This document shows positions 52,842-63,274 of a stretch of DNA of 64,000 nucleotides, piece after piece. Location of the stretch: assembly GCA_949361645.1 (NCBI GenBank), contig OX442434.1:5818539-5882538 (forward strand), read 5' to 3'. Position numbers and translations under genes: made by a program. Each line of letters begins with the position of its first letter. The first letter of the stretch is position 1. A model generated the notes under the pieces. The model did no database searches, was not told the DNA's origin, and worked only from the letters and a program-made list of their open reading frames with translations. The DNA comes from Spongilla lacustris. Its lineage: Eukaryota > Porifera > Demospongiae > Spongillida > Spongillidae.

Positions 52842-55800
52842 GTAAAAACAAATTTAGTGCAACTAAACAGCTGCATAATAAGGAATACTAAATAATACAT
52901 GTAGGTCTATAGCTAGTCAGTAACCATGTATAGCCATATTGCTGCATTTCGTTTTCATCCGGAGTAACTTGACACAGTGTAGACTTGTCTGCCAAAGATT
53001 TACACTAAGAGTACTTAATGTGACAAAATTGATGTAATAAGAAGATAAAAACTGCACATCAATGATCTCACAAACTCTTTAGCACCAAACATGTGTAGAT
53101 TTACTTGTTGCAACTGAAAGATTGATGTGATCAACTTGATCAATTTGATAGAGGTAAGCTTAGCATGTTATCACACAGAGATAGGCTTAGCATGTTATCA
53201 TATAGAGATAGGCTTAGCATGTTATCATATAGAGATAGGCTTAGCATGTTATCATACAGAGATAGGCTTAGCATGTTATCATACAGAGATAGGCTTAGCA
53301 TGTTACTATACAGAGATAGGCTTAGCATGTTATCATACAGAGATAGGCTTAGCATGTTATCATATAGAGATAGGCTTAGCATGTTACTATACAGAGATAG
53401 GCTTAGCATGTTATTATACAGAGATAGGCTTAGCATGTTATCATACAGAGATAGGCTTAGCATGTTATCATATAGAGATAGGCTTAGCATGTTATCATAT
53501 AGAGATAGGCTTAGCATGCTACTATACAGAGATAGGCTTAGCATGTTATTATATAGAGATAGGCTTAGCATGTTACTATACAGAGATAGGCTTAGCATGT
53601 TATTATACAGAGATAGGCTTAGATGTACACAGAGTAGCATGTTACTATACATGTTACTGTACTTGTAAATTAAAGAGTTAGAAAAGAAGAAAAGTAGGCT
53701 TGTCACGGGAGGGAGGGAGGGAGGGAGGGAGGGAGGGAGGGAGGGAGGGAGGGAGGGAGGGAGGGAGGGAGGGAGGGAGGGAGGGAGGGAGGGAGGGAGG
53801 GAGGGAGGGAGGGAGGGAGGGAGGGAGGGAGGGAGGGAGGGAGGGAGGGAGGGAGGGAGGGAGGGAGGGAGGGAGGGAGGGAGGGAGGGAGGGAGGGAGG
53901 GAGGGAGGGAGGGAGGGAGGGAGGGAGGGAGGGAGGGAGGGAGGGAGGGAGGGAGGGAGGGAGGGAGGGAGGGAGGGAGGGAGGGAGGGAGGGAGGGAGG
54001 GAGGGAGGGAGGGAGGGAGGGAGGGAGGGAGGGAGGGAGGGAGGGAGGGAGGGAGGGAGGGAGGGAGGAGGGAGGGAGGGAGGGAGGGAGGGAGGGAGGG
54101 AGGGAGGGAGGGAGGGAGGGAGGGAGGGAGGGAGGGAGGGAGGGAGGGAGGGAGGGAGGGAGGGAGGGAGGGAGGGAGGGAGGGAGGGAGGGAGGGAGGG
54201 AGGGAGGGAGGGAGGGAGGGAGGGAGGGAGGGAGGGAGGGAGGGAGGGAGGGAGGGAGGGAGGGAGGGAGGGAGGGAGGGAGGGAGGGAGGGAGGGAGGG
54301 AGGGAGGGAGGGAGGGAGGGAGGGAGGGAGGGAGGGAGGGAGGGAGGGAGGGAGGGAGGGAGGGAGGGAGGGAGGGAGGGAGGGAGGGAGGGAGGGAGGG
54401 AGGGAGGGAGGGAGGGAGGGAGGGAGGGAGGGAGGGAGGGAGGGAGGGAGGGAGGGAGGGAGGGAGGGGAGGGAGGGAGGGAGGGAGGGAGGGAGGGAGG
54501 GAGGGAGGGAGGGAGGGAGGGAGGGAGGGAGGGGAGGGAGGGAGGGAGGGAGGGAGGGAGGGAGGGGAGGGAGGGAGGGAGGGAGGGAGGGAGGGAGGGA
54601 GGGAGGGAGGGAGGGAGGGAGGGAGGGAGGGAGGGAGGGAGGGAGGGAGGGAGGGAGGGAGGGAGGGAGGGAGGGAGGGAGGGAGGGAGGNNNNNNNNNN
54701 NNNNNNNNNNNNNNNNNNNNNNNNNNNNNNNNNNNNNNNNNNNNNNNNNNNNNNNNNNNNNNNNNNNNNNNNNNNNNNNNNNNNNNNNNNNNNNNNNNNN
54801 NNNNNNNNNNNNNNNNNNNNNNNNNNNNNNNNNNNNNNNNNNNNNNNNNNNNNNNNNNNNNNNNNNNNNNNNNNNNNNNNNNNNNNNNNNTTACCATGGC
54901 CCTATGGTCCTTAAGGTGACTACCATGGCCCTATGGTCCTTAAGGTGACTACCATGGCCCTATGGTCCTTAAGGTGACTACCATGGCCCTATGGTCCTTA
55001 AGGTGACTACCATGGCCCTATGGTCCTTAAGGTGACTACCATGGCCCTATGGTCCTTAAGGTGACTACCATGGCCCTATGGTCCTTAAGGTGACTACCAT
55101 GGCCCTATGGTCCTTAAGGTGACTACCATGGCCCTATGGTCCTTAAGGTGACTACCATGGCCCTATGGTCCTTAAGGTGACTACCATGGCCCTATGGTCC
55201 TTAAGATGACTCTACCTTGGCCCTCAGATGACTGCTCCAATCAAGGGGCATATTTTTATGTGGCGCTTCTTTGCATGTTTTTAACCTTTAATCTCCAGAC
55301 GTCCTACGCGTAGGACGCTAGTCAAAATGAATGTTTTAGGCAAACGATACATGCAAAAATAAAATAAAAATCACAGTCTGTAGTAGTAGTTTTTACAAAA
55401 GAAAATAGTACTACTTCCTTAATCTCTGTGAGTAATCAAGATATACAGCGAAAGTAAAACTACGTATTTGAGATTAAAGCGGATTGCTCGAAAAATGTCT
55501 GATTAACTTCAATCAGCAACAAGTATTGTCAGAAAAATAATGAAGACCTTTGGAAAGAAGGCTGTTGTAAGGATAGTCTTTGGCATTTCACACAGTAAAA
55601 AGTATGTGGTGGAGTGGAAAAGTGGGGGCTCCATGACAGAATCTACGAGAGGTCTTCGTTTGCCGAATGTCTTTGGGCAGCGAAATGTCTCAGGACCTCC
55701 AAAAGAAAAGAGAAGGCCCCATGAAGTACTTCTGATTGTCATGCTCATTTGCCAGCAATTTATGATATTTATAATGATACCAAGGAATCGTCCACAGAAA

Positions 55801-58576
55801 AAAAGGTTGATAACGGTATATAAGCGGCATGAATAATTGTGCTGTATAACGGATATAGCGTTAAATGATTTTAAAATGATGAACTAATTCTATGGTTGTA
55901 TCACAAATCCTCATCGGTAAGGTCTAACTCTAAAATGTAGGCACATCAAGCTTCATAAAACATTCATAAAAAGTTATGGTTATCATATACTGTGACAGTG
56001 AAATATTTTGCAAAATACTATTTTAAGAACCGCATCCTTTTCAAGTTTTTACATAATATAGACCAAGGGGATGAGATAAAAATAAAGTGACAATTGCTAA
56101 ATGAATCATGCCATCACATAAGGCAACAGTAAAAAAATGGATATCAGAAGATTCCATTTCAGTTTAGGATAAATGTTGTAAGTTTTGTCCTACGCATAGG
56201 ACCTGGACCTGGAGATTAAAGGTTAAATAGTTAGCTTATAGCCACTAACACGTAAAGCCAGCTGGTAACGCATTATTTTGGCCCATCTGATAAGTAAATG
56301 GCTAAATGCTCAGATAACTGATACAACTTCACTTACATACTGTTGTAGGGAAGCACAGACCAACAACACAAAACCAATTGCAGCCGTAGCTTAGCAAAAT
56401 CAAGACTCACTGAGGTACAATTAACATTAAGTTGCCTGAGATGGTGGTCTGAAGGCAACATTGACGGGGCCATAATAACACACCTTCAGGCAAAGGTTAA
56501 GCCCTGAACATTTCTGTTTCAACCATGTATACATAAGCAATAGTAGATGGCAAGTCAGTCTGATTCTTTGTGTACATTGGACTACAAATCTCCTTTATTT
56601 CTGCTTTTAGCATACCAGAATAACAGTGTACTTTATGGTAGTACATATTTATTTAGCTTGCGTTTACCATATGAATCTGCCTTTAAATGACCCTGCCTTT
56701 CTGAGGCACGATTTTGAATATCTTAAAAAGAGGGGGAAATGTAAATCCAAGTCTTGACTAATATCTACATAAGAAAGTAATATAAAATAACTATCACTAT
56801 GTTCTATGAACTCTCTTAGTTTTCAGCATTTTCTGTTGCTGGCAATGCTACCTGAATCTGATGTTTTTTTGGAATATGCTGGGTTAGAATTACTATATTG
56901 TTAGTGTCAGTTCATTATATTCAGAGTTCATTTATGTTGGGTTTACTTTGTGCTGTATGCGTTTTTGTTTTTGTTTCTGCCATGACACGTACAACCTGAC
57001 AGTGTGTGACACTAATTGGTGATGGATGATAGCTGTGAGATGTAAAAGTCGAGCTTCCTTAAAAGAAGCAAGTCACTGTTGCCCCCAATTTATTGGTTAT
57101 ACATGTATAGTAGGGTTGTGTAATACTTGCAAATTTGTCACCGACTCCAAACAGCATTCAAGCATGTTTGACATACATGTACATGCATCTGGTGCACAAG
57201 TTACAAATAAGGCAGTTTTTGTATAAATTACGACACTGACATGTACATTTTTGTTTCATTTTATATGATGAAGAATGAGATATAGCATTTATTTCTGTAA
57301 TTGTACTAATTCTTATGTTGACCAGCATATTGGAATGAAAACAATCAAGTTATACCTATAGTACTATAAAGTATGCATGGGATTTGTGAAGAGGGAAATT
57401 GAGCAAGCCAGTGGTGGTCATCCAAAAGCTGATGATTGGAAATGGTGGGTCAATCGGTGGAGCCGGTTTTCTGCGATGGAGTTTCTCACATCATCGTATG
57501 ATGCAATCATTGAGAATTTAAAAATACCTACTACTGCCATTCCACCACAAGATAAATTCAGGTTGGAGGAAAATTTAAGGCCTCTCGAAAAACTCCTATC
57601 ATGGCCTACACAGGCTATTGTTGGGTATTTGGCTTACAACTATACTCCAGGATTGCACTTAAGCATTGTTGAGCTCCTGCGTGATGACTTGGGCAAGTGG
57701 TGGACACCAGATATGCACAGCCTCAAAGGAGGTCTCTCCACACTTCCCTGGGCATTTACCAATAACAAGAGAGGAGTTCAGCTTGGAGAAGTTATTGACT
57801 TTGGAATGTTTGTCACCAAGGTGAAATATACAGAGATTGACAAGATCAGCAAGTACCCCAAAGTATATGTGAGGGCACGAAATGACAAATTTCAGCAGAG
57901 GGATCAAACCATAGAAGGAGATGTCTGCATTGTCACACTGCCACTTAACATCATCAGACAGTTACCCTTTGAGCCACCACTAACACCTGATTTTGCTGAT
58001 GCCCTGATGCACATTAGCTACAGTCCATCCACCAAGATCTTACTGCAATGTAAGACAAGGTTCTGGGAGACAAATTACAACATTTTTGGTGGATTTTCAT
58101 TTACCAACCTTCCTATTGGACAGCTGCACTACCCTAGCAATGCTGATCAGAAACCCAAAGATGGCCGTGGTATCTTGATGTGCTATACCTGGAAGCAGGA
58201 GAGCCTCCTCTTTGGATCACAGCCTGAACAGATGGCCATTGCAGAGGCAGTTGAAGAGATATCATATATTCATCCCGAAATGAAAGACAACTTTGAGGTT
58301 GGAGCAGTTCAGGCATGGTACTCTGACCCCACCTCTCAGGGAGCTTTTGCCTTGCTACGCCCATTTGAAATCCAGATGATCAATGATTACCTGCTGTATC
58401 CCTACCCCAAGCCCAAGAAGGAAGCAGTGAATCCTCCTCCTCCTCCTCTGTACTTTGCTGGTGAGGCCATTTCCTACACACATGGTTGGATTCAAGGGGC
58501 CCTGGAGAGTGGACTGAGAGCTGCATACCAGTTCTACTCATGTAATGAAAACTTCTATGAGGCCAACCCCAAGTAG
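52674..58576 (+). CDS. L-amino-acid oxidase-type gene, copy 2, incomplete as seen
   Basis: Exon 2 homologue 52674-52841 (168 nt, same acceptor CATATACAG, encoding AGAMRIPGTGSEEEIMKRHY) and exon 4 homologue up to TAG at 58576, open throughout. The FAD Rossmann exon is absent from the window. Exon 3 was not found; the assembly gap sits about where it would be expected. At exon 4, copy 1's acceptor position has lost five bases. Using CTATAG at 57361 would break the frame, but AAAG at 57371 (exon from 57372) restores phase 1 and gives CMGFVKREIEQ. Coding integrity over 1.2 kb argues against an old pseudogene. Possibilities are a functional gene with a distant or shared first exon, or a recently truncated copy. 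Alone, the product could not form the FAD-binding fold. Confidence 0.7.
53157..53640. repeat. 27-bp minisatellite in oxidase copy 2 intron
   Basis: About 17 copies of a 27-bp unit with core GAGATAGGCTTAGCATGTTA, followed by CATATA, CATACA or CTATACA variants. Multiple-of-three length leaves both strands open in several frames. Confidence 0.95.
53708..54690. repeat. (GGGA)n tetranucleotide array, about 1 kb, into the gap
   Basis: Almost perfect GAGG tetranucleotide for 983 bp with only four one-base phase changes, all deletions (near 54069, 54468, 54532, 54565). The matching site in copy 1 (39476-39510) is a short mixed purine stretch. It ends in N, so its true length is unknown. Confidence 0.98.
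54691..54890. other. assembly gap (200 N)
   Basis: Exactly 200 N, probably a placeholder. Flanked by two unrelated tandem arrays, so the missing DNA may be large and may include oxidase copy 2 exon 3. Confidence 0.99.
54891..55204. repeat. 29-bp minisatellite
   Basis: About 11 near-identical copies containing TACCATGGCCCTATGGTCC and TTAAGGTGAC. Each unit carries internal palindromes (CCATGG, CCTTAAGG). Confidence 0.97.
55281..56226. mobile_element. piggyBac-like element flanked by TTAA
   Basis: Ends read TTAACCTTTAATCTCCAG and its complement, i.e. TTAA plus an inverted repeat starting CCTTTAATC, followed on both sides by GTCCTACGC(G/A)TAGGAC. TTAA duplication and a CCY start are piggyBac traits. 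The interior (946 bp in total) has only a 98-codon frame (55540-55836) of unknown type, so it is non-autonomous or decayed. Confidence 0.72.
56227..57371. other. intronic DNA before oxidase copy 2 exon 4
   Basis: AT-rich. No match to copy 1 exon 3 or another gene was recognised. Confidence 0.55.
57372..58576 (+). CDS. oxidase copy 2, exon 4
   Basis: Encodes [12 protein letters not shown] to [10 protein letters not shown]. Its first 80 or so codons differ from copy 1 by many substitutions and indels, while the rest and the following 3' flank are nearly identical. C-terminal FAD motif [13 protein letters not shown] is intact. Confidence 0.85.
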
Positions 58577-59556
58577 ACTGCTGCAACTATTTGTAATTAA
58601 CTTTGTGAGAACTGAGATTAACATTGATTGGTGCTTTTTGTAGTAGCTGCTGAGTCTTTACATACAATACATATCAGTATCCCATTGCCCAAATATGACG
58701 TGTGTATACAGCAATTCTGTTAATGTATACATGGTGGCAAGTATACACATATTCCCTATTTTGCGGAGTCCCCAGTCTCCTCAGACATCGGAATGTGGCA
58801 GACATTGTCTAGAGTAAAGAACAGAAAATAAACAAATTCCTGAACTGGGAAGTAAAGAGCTTTTTCTGCACCCTAGAAAAAGTCTTGCAGGGTTTTTCCA
58901 AGTCTTGACAAGATATTGAAATAACTTTACTAAGACAATATCTTACCAAAACAGGACAAGACTTGGCAAGGCTTTGCGGGATTTTTTTTTTCTAGGGTAA
59001 ATGTGGGAGGGATGGCTGTTGAGCTTGGGAAATGTTTCCCACCACAATATTATACAACAGTATTCAGGCACTGTTTAGGAGGGAGCCGGGGGGGGGGCGG
59101 GGGGAACCTGAGGGGTATTACTAGAAGGGGGTGGGTGCATGAAAAAAGTATTTTCTTTAGGCAAATCAGGAGCCAGCCGGCAAATAACCATTGCCATGGA
59201 GGGGCTCACATATCAGATTTGATTTTGCTTAATTTCTGTCCGTCAAAGTAATTTTAAGTAGCTCAAAGTTTATTGGCAGGGACCATAGATGCTAAAATAT
59301 ACGTGGCATAGAGTTTTAAGTCATTCTCCCTCCTTTTATTCCTCAATCTTTATCTCCATTTTCCTTTAAAAACGGACTGGCACGGTGCATATCACAAAGA
59401 ATCACATGCATGACACACACAAGTTAGGGCATGATCCAATACTGATCTGCATGTGCACAGTTTGAAACAACTTGACAGCTTCCTGTAAGGCATGTGAAGT
59501 GTTTACGTGTAAACATCCCTCATTCCTGTTCTCATTATAGATCACTACCAGCATGC
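58577..59556. other. oxidase copy 2 3' flank
   Basis: Homologous to the copy 1 flank. Candidate AATAAA near 58827. G-rich interrupted run at 59087-59104. The TTTTATTCCTCAATC block near 59335 matches 46233, where copy 1 was interrupted. Confidence 0.75.
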
Positions 59557-60883
59557 CCCAGCAAAAAGTTCTTGCGCAAGACTTGCCCAAGATCTTGCCT
59601 TCTTGGGCAAGTCTTGCCCAAGATTACTCAAGATCTTGCCTTCACAGGCAAGAAATGTGTAAGGTACTTTGAGTTCTGCATCAGAGCATAGGACAAGAGG
59701 TAATCATTAATTTACTGCCCCTTTTAGTGAGGTTTCTGTACATTACACTGATGCAAATTACATTTATAATGTCAAAACAGCATACAACAAGTATAGCTCA
59801 GCTCCATTATTTCTCAGTGTTTTTCATAAAAATTAACTATTATATCACTATGAGAATTTTGATAGCTATATAGGGATATGTATATGCATTTCTGTACTAA
59901 TGACGGAAGCTACTGTAATAATCTTTGTAATAGACACTTTCTTCACTTTTACAAAGAATATATCTGTTGCTGCATTTGCTAAGTCAGGCTTGCTAAATGG
60001 TATGTCGTTCAAAATGCCATCCTGCTCTCACTCAAATTAAGACATCAATTCAGTATAGCAAAAGGTTCTTCTATCAATATACAGAATTTTCTAACTGACC
60101 CAAGCCTTCTGATTCCTTCATCCTCAAACTCACAAACTGAACTGTCTCGTAGTGTCTTCTTATCTTTTACATGATATGAAGTGTTTTTCAAATAGTATGA
60201 TTTAAAGGTGGACACAGCATCATCTGTACCCTGAAACCCAGCATTACGAATAGCTTCTAGCTTATCTTTCAATAATTAATAAAACAACTTTTACTATATA
60301 TTTTTCTTCGTATTCCATCTTCATTGCAATCTCCATACTAAAAATCCATTCCTAATTATTCAAGTGCCTGGTAGACAGCAACATCATATAACTCTGTGTA
60401 ATTAGTTCTTCTCTCACATCTAATGTAATTCCAGCATCCAGCAAGCCTTAAGTCATATGAATGACATCTACGTATACACACGCATGAATATGAATTCTTA
60501 CTTTCTAAAACGATTTTTCAACTTGACTAACTCTTACACAACATTTCATTTCATTAAAAATAAATAAGATATAAAGTTGTTACAGAAATACGTAGTGAAT
60601 TACAATTGGAAAATCATAATCCATGAAGGGCTTCATTTGAAACATGTACAAGTTTTATAAGGTCTGACAAAGCTTTTTAAAAGTGAGATTGTGACGAAGA
60701 GACTATTGCATAAAATGTATGCTAGATTTTGGAGGAGTTTAAGTCCCTGCGTATTAGCGCTTGAAGGTCGGTCGCTAAAATCGGTCGGTAAATCAGGTTC
60801 ATCGGGCAAATACTTACTCCAAAGAAAAAAGTCTTCTGCTGCACATTCGAGCCCATTTTGTATGAATCCGTCAGATGTTTCAC

Positions 60884-60933
60884 TAGTCTGGGGACCAGAC
60901 TGTAGTACAGCCATCTGTCTGGTCCCCAGACTA
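60884..60933. mobile_element. 50-bp micro-MITE with 9-bp TSD
   Basis: TAGTCTGGGGACCAGAC, 16-base loop, then the exact complement. ATGTTTCAC lies on both sides (60875-60883, 60934-60942), a perfect 9-bp target duplication. Nested inside the 3.27-kb element. Confidence 0.9.
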
Positions 60934-61733
60934 ATGTTTCACATGGCACACCATTTAATATTTTTAAAAGATCGTACGCGAGTCCCAGTCCATCGAGCAA
61001 CCATGTGCATCATCACCTTTTTTCTAGGCGCCTTTTCTTACGTATTAGGCTACCTAGTAGATCTACTGAGTCAACGCAACTTTGGATAAAGGTCTGAAAC
61101 GGTAATCATCGTAGACCGCCATCATCTTTTCAGTTATCTCCTCACGTGACATCAAATCACGTGATATACGATACTCTTGTTCGGCTATAACGTGGTAGTG
61201 AAAAGAAGGCGTGCAAATGAGCGACTTAGTACTGGTGCGGTGACTGATCGACGAGACACTGAGCGTCATATCAACAGCAAATGCCGAAAACGCTGGTTCC
61301 TACGTTGGAGCTATTTCTAGAATCCGATGGAGTGGATATTATGAAGAGCAAAAAAATAAGCCAATTACAGTAACACATCAGGTAAGTCGTTCGGAGACTA
61401 TTTTAATTTGTAACCTTAAACCTAATCCTCCCTTTTAACATACTTTACATATATCAGCTATGTCTAGTAACAGTGATGATGATAGTTTCCAATAATATCA
61501 TCTCATTGCCATCCAATGTCAGGTAAGCTATATTGTACATTTGTGTTTATTTATGCATGTGTATACTATTACTATTTGACATATATGTATAGGCAGACAA
61601 GAACAAAGTCTCAATGAACAGGTTGGGATTTATTGATTATGGATGTGTCCTGATTCTTCTCTGGTACTTAGGTGACATATACATATATGCTGCGGTGGAC
61701 TGCAATGAGGCCACTGTACAGCATTATGGAAGA

Positions 61734-61856
61734 AGCAGCCAGTCTGCAGACTACGTACAAGATGACATTCCTAAGCAGCGTATAGTAAGGAGTCCTGGAG
61801 CAGCCAGTCTGCAGACTATGTACACGAAGACACTCCTAAGCAGCATAGTAAGGAAC
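61734..61856 (+). repeat. tandem duplication of about 65 bp
   Basis: AGCAGCCAGTCTGCAGACTA begins two successive copies, each ending near CCTAAGCAGC..TAGTAAGGA, diverged by several substitutions. Lies inside the 3.27-kb element. Confidence 0.7.
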
Positions 61857-62959
61857 AGCCTGCCGATCCTGTTGATGAGAGTAGTGAGTCTAATCTTGTT
61901 ATTTTTTTACCTCAATCATTTCAATTCTCACCATACAGTGGCTTAGAAAGCTAGTGAAGCCAGCAGTGCCTGTGAATAGGAAACAGGTACGTTGAAATAT
62001 ACTATTCATTTATACATTGCAGGTTGAATTGCTATACCCAATGCCAACTAGATGAAGCAGTTGACCAGAGCTATGATTGTCATATGGAGCTTGTTATAAG
62101 TCTAATGCCAGTATTCTTCACACCTTCTACCATGGATGTGTCAAGTCGCAGAGCTAATGCATATGTAAGACAACATTAAAACGCACCAGATCTGGTTAAG
62201 TATGGTCTTGCATTGCTCGATTGCATCTTCAGCAAACATGAGCAATGAACTCCACAACAAGCAAAACTTTGTCCACAAAACCTCCTTTGTCACCTACAAG
62301 AGTGAAGTTACTTGAAGGTACAATATTTGAAGTCAACATTGTGAAATAGTTATCTTATCCATTTACAGAATGTATTGACAAAACGTTTGAGAATGGATCA
62401 TGATCAGTGACAGCACATGATTACGAGATCAGGAAATCCCTCAATCCAAAGTGTAGGAACAAGCTGAGAGAGAAACTGTTTTAAAAAAGAAAAGTTGCTG
62501 AATGGCAAGTAGTGCATGATGTGTTAACATACAACACTGTAATGTGCAATGAGAGCTCCGATAGTATGATGATTTGAAAAAGACATTCATGTCAAGTCAT
62601 GTGATGTGGGAATGGGTCCACGGCATTAATACTCTTGGACAAGAGTCTTGAGCAAGTCTTGGACAAGATCTTGTGCAAGACTTGCCCAAGATTTTGGCTG
62701 CCATAATCTTGGCGTCTTGGACAAGATCTTGGGCAAGTCTTAGGCAAGTCTTGGGCAAGTCTTAGATAAGTCTTGCCCAAGCTCTTGCCCAAGATCTTGG
62801 GCAAGTCTTGCGCAAGAACTTTTTGCTGGGATGCACTGTTCTGAGTGTTCTCAGTGGCTACAGCAAGTGCATTGATGTAAGTTTAGGTGTTCCTCACAAT
62901 TCACAAATCAGTGTTAATACTGAATTACCTTCTTTTATTTGTCTAAAGGCGATCATACA

Positions 62960-63274
62960 CCTTGCCGTGTCATCCCGGGAAGGATCAAAACATTAGCGGC
63001 CATATTGTTTTGGACCAAAATGTGTGCGTTATTTAGAAATTTGTGTTATCTACGATGACGTAATCTCACACTATAATTGTACACCCGCAACAACCATCAC
63101 TATGTCGTGCAAACTTATGAAACAATTAATTAGTCGTGATGTTGCACCAATCTAAGTTGTTATTATTACATCATTGTACGTAATGAAAACACAAATTCTA
63201 AATGACGCACACATTTTGGGCCAAAACAATATGGCCGCGAATGTTTTGATCCTTCCCGGGATGACACGGCAAGG
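62960..63274. mobile_element. 315-bp fold-back element
   Basis: Arms of about 95 bp, starting CCTTGCCGTGTCATCCCGGG, with a few mismatches. The centre is AT-rich and noncoding. No clear target duplication. DNA from 63275 to 64000 holds nothing firmly recognised. Confidence 0.8.

Larger units (their letters stand above)
59557..62830. mobile_element. 3.27-kb element with 41-bp perfect terminal inverted repeats
   Basis: Both ends start CCCAGCAAAAAGTTCTTGCG and stay identical for 41 bp. ATGC on each side (59553-59556, 62831-62834) is a possible 4-bp target duplication. Inside the ends are clusters of CAAGTCTTGCCCAAGATCTT-type motifs in both orientations, about 60 bp on the left and 150 bp on the right. 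The interior has several short non-repetitive reading frames on both strands (minus: 60045-60272, 60722-60914, 61063-61269; plus: about 61270-61380, 61690-61850) that look like scattered exons, but no transposase domain was recognised. Confidence 0.75.

Noticed and set aside
53127..53681. MLSYRDRLS / HTEIGLACY repeat frames
   Set aside because: A 27-bp minisatellite in an oxidase intron; open because of unit length.
53140..54914. Large SLPP / GREG repeat frames across the GGGA array
   Set aside because: Pure tetranucleotide repeat reading through N positions; not coding.
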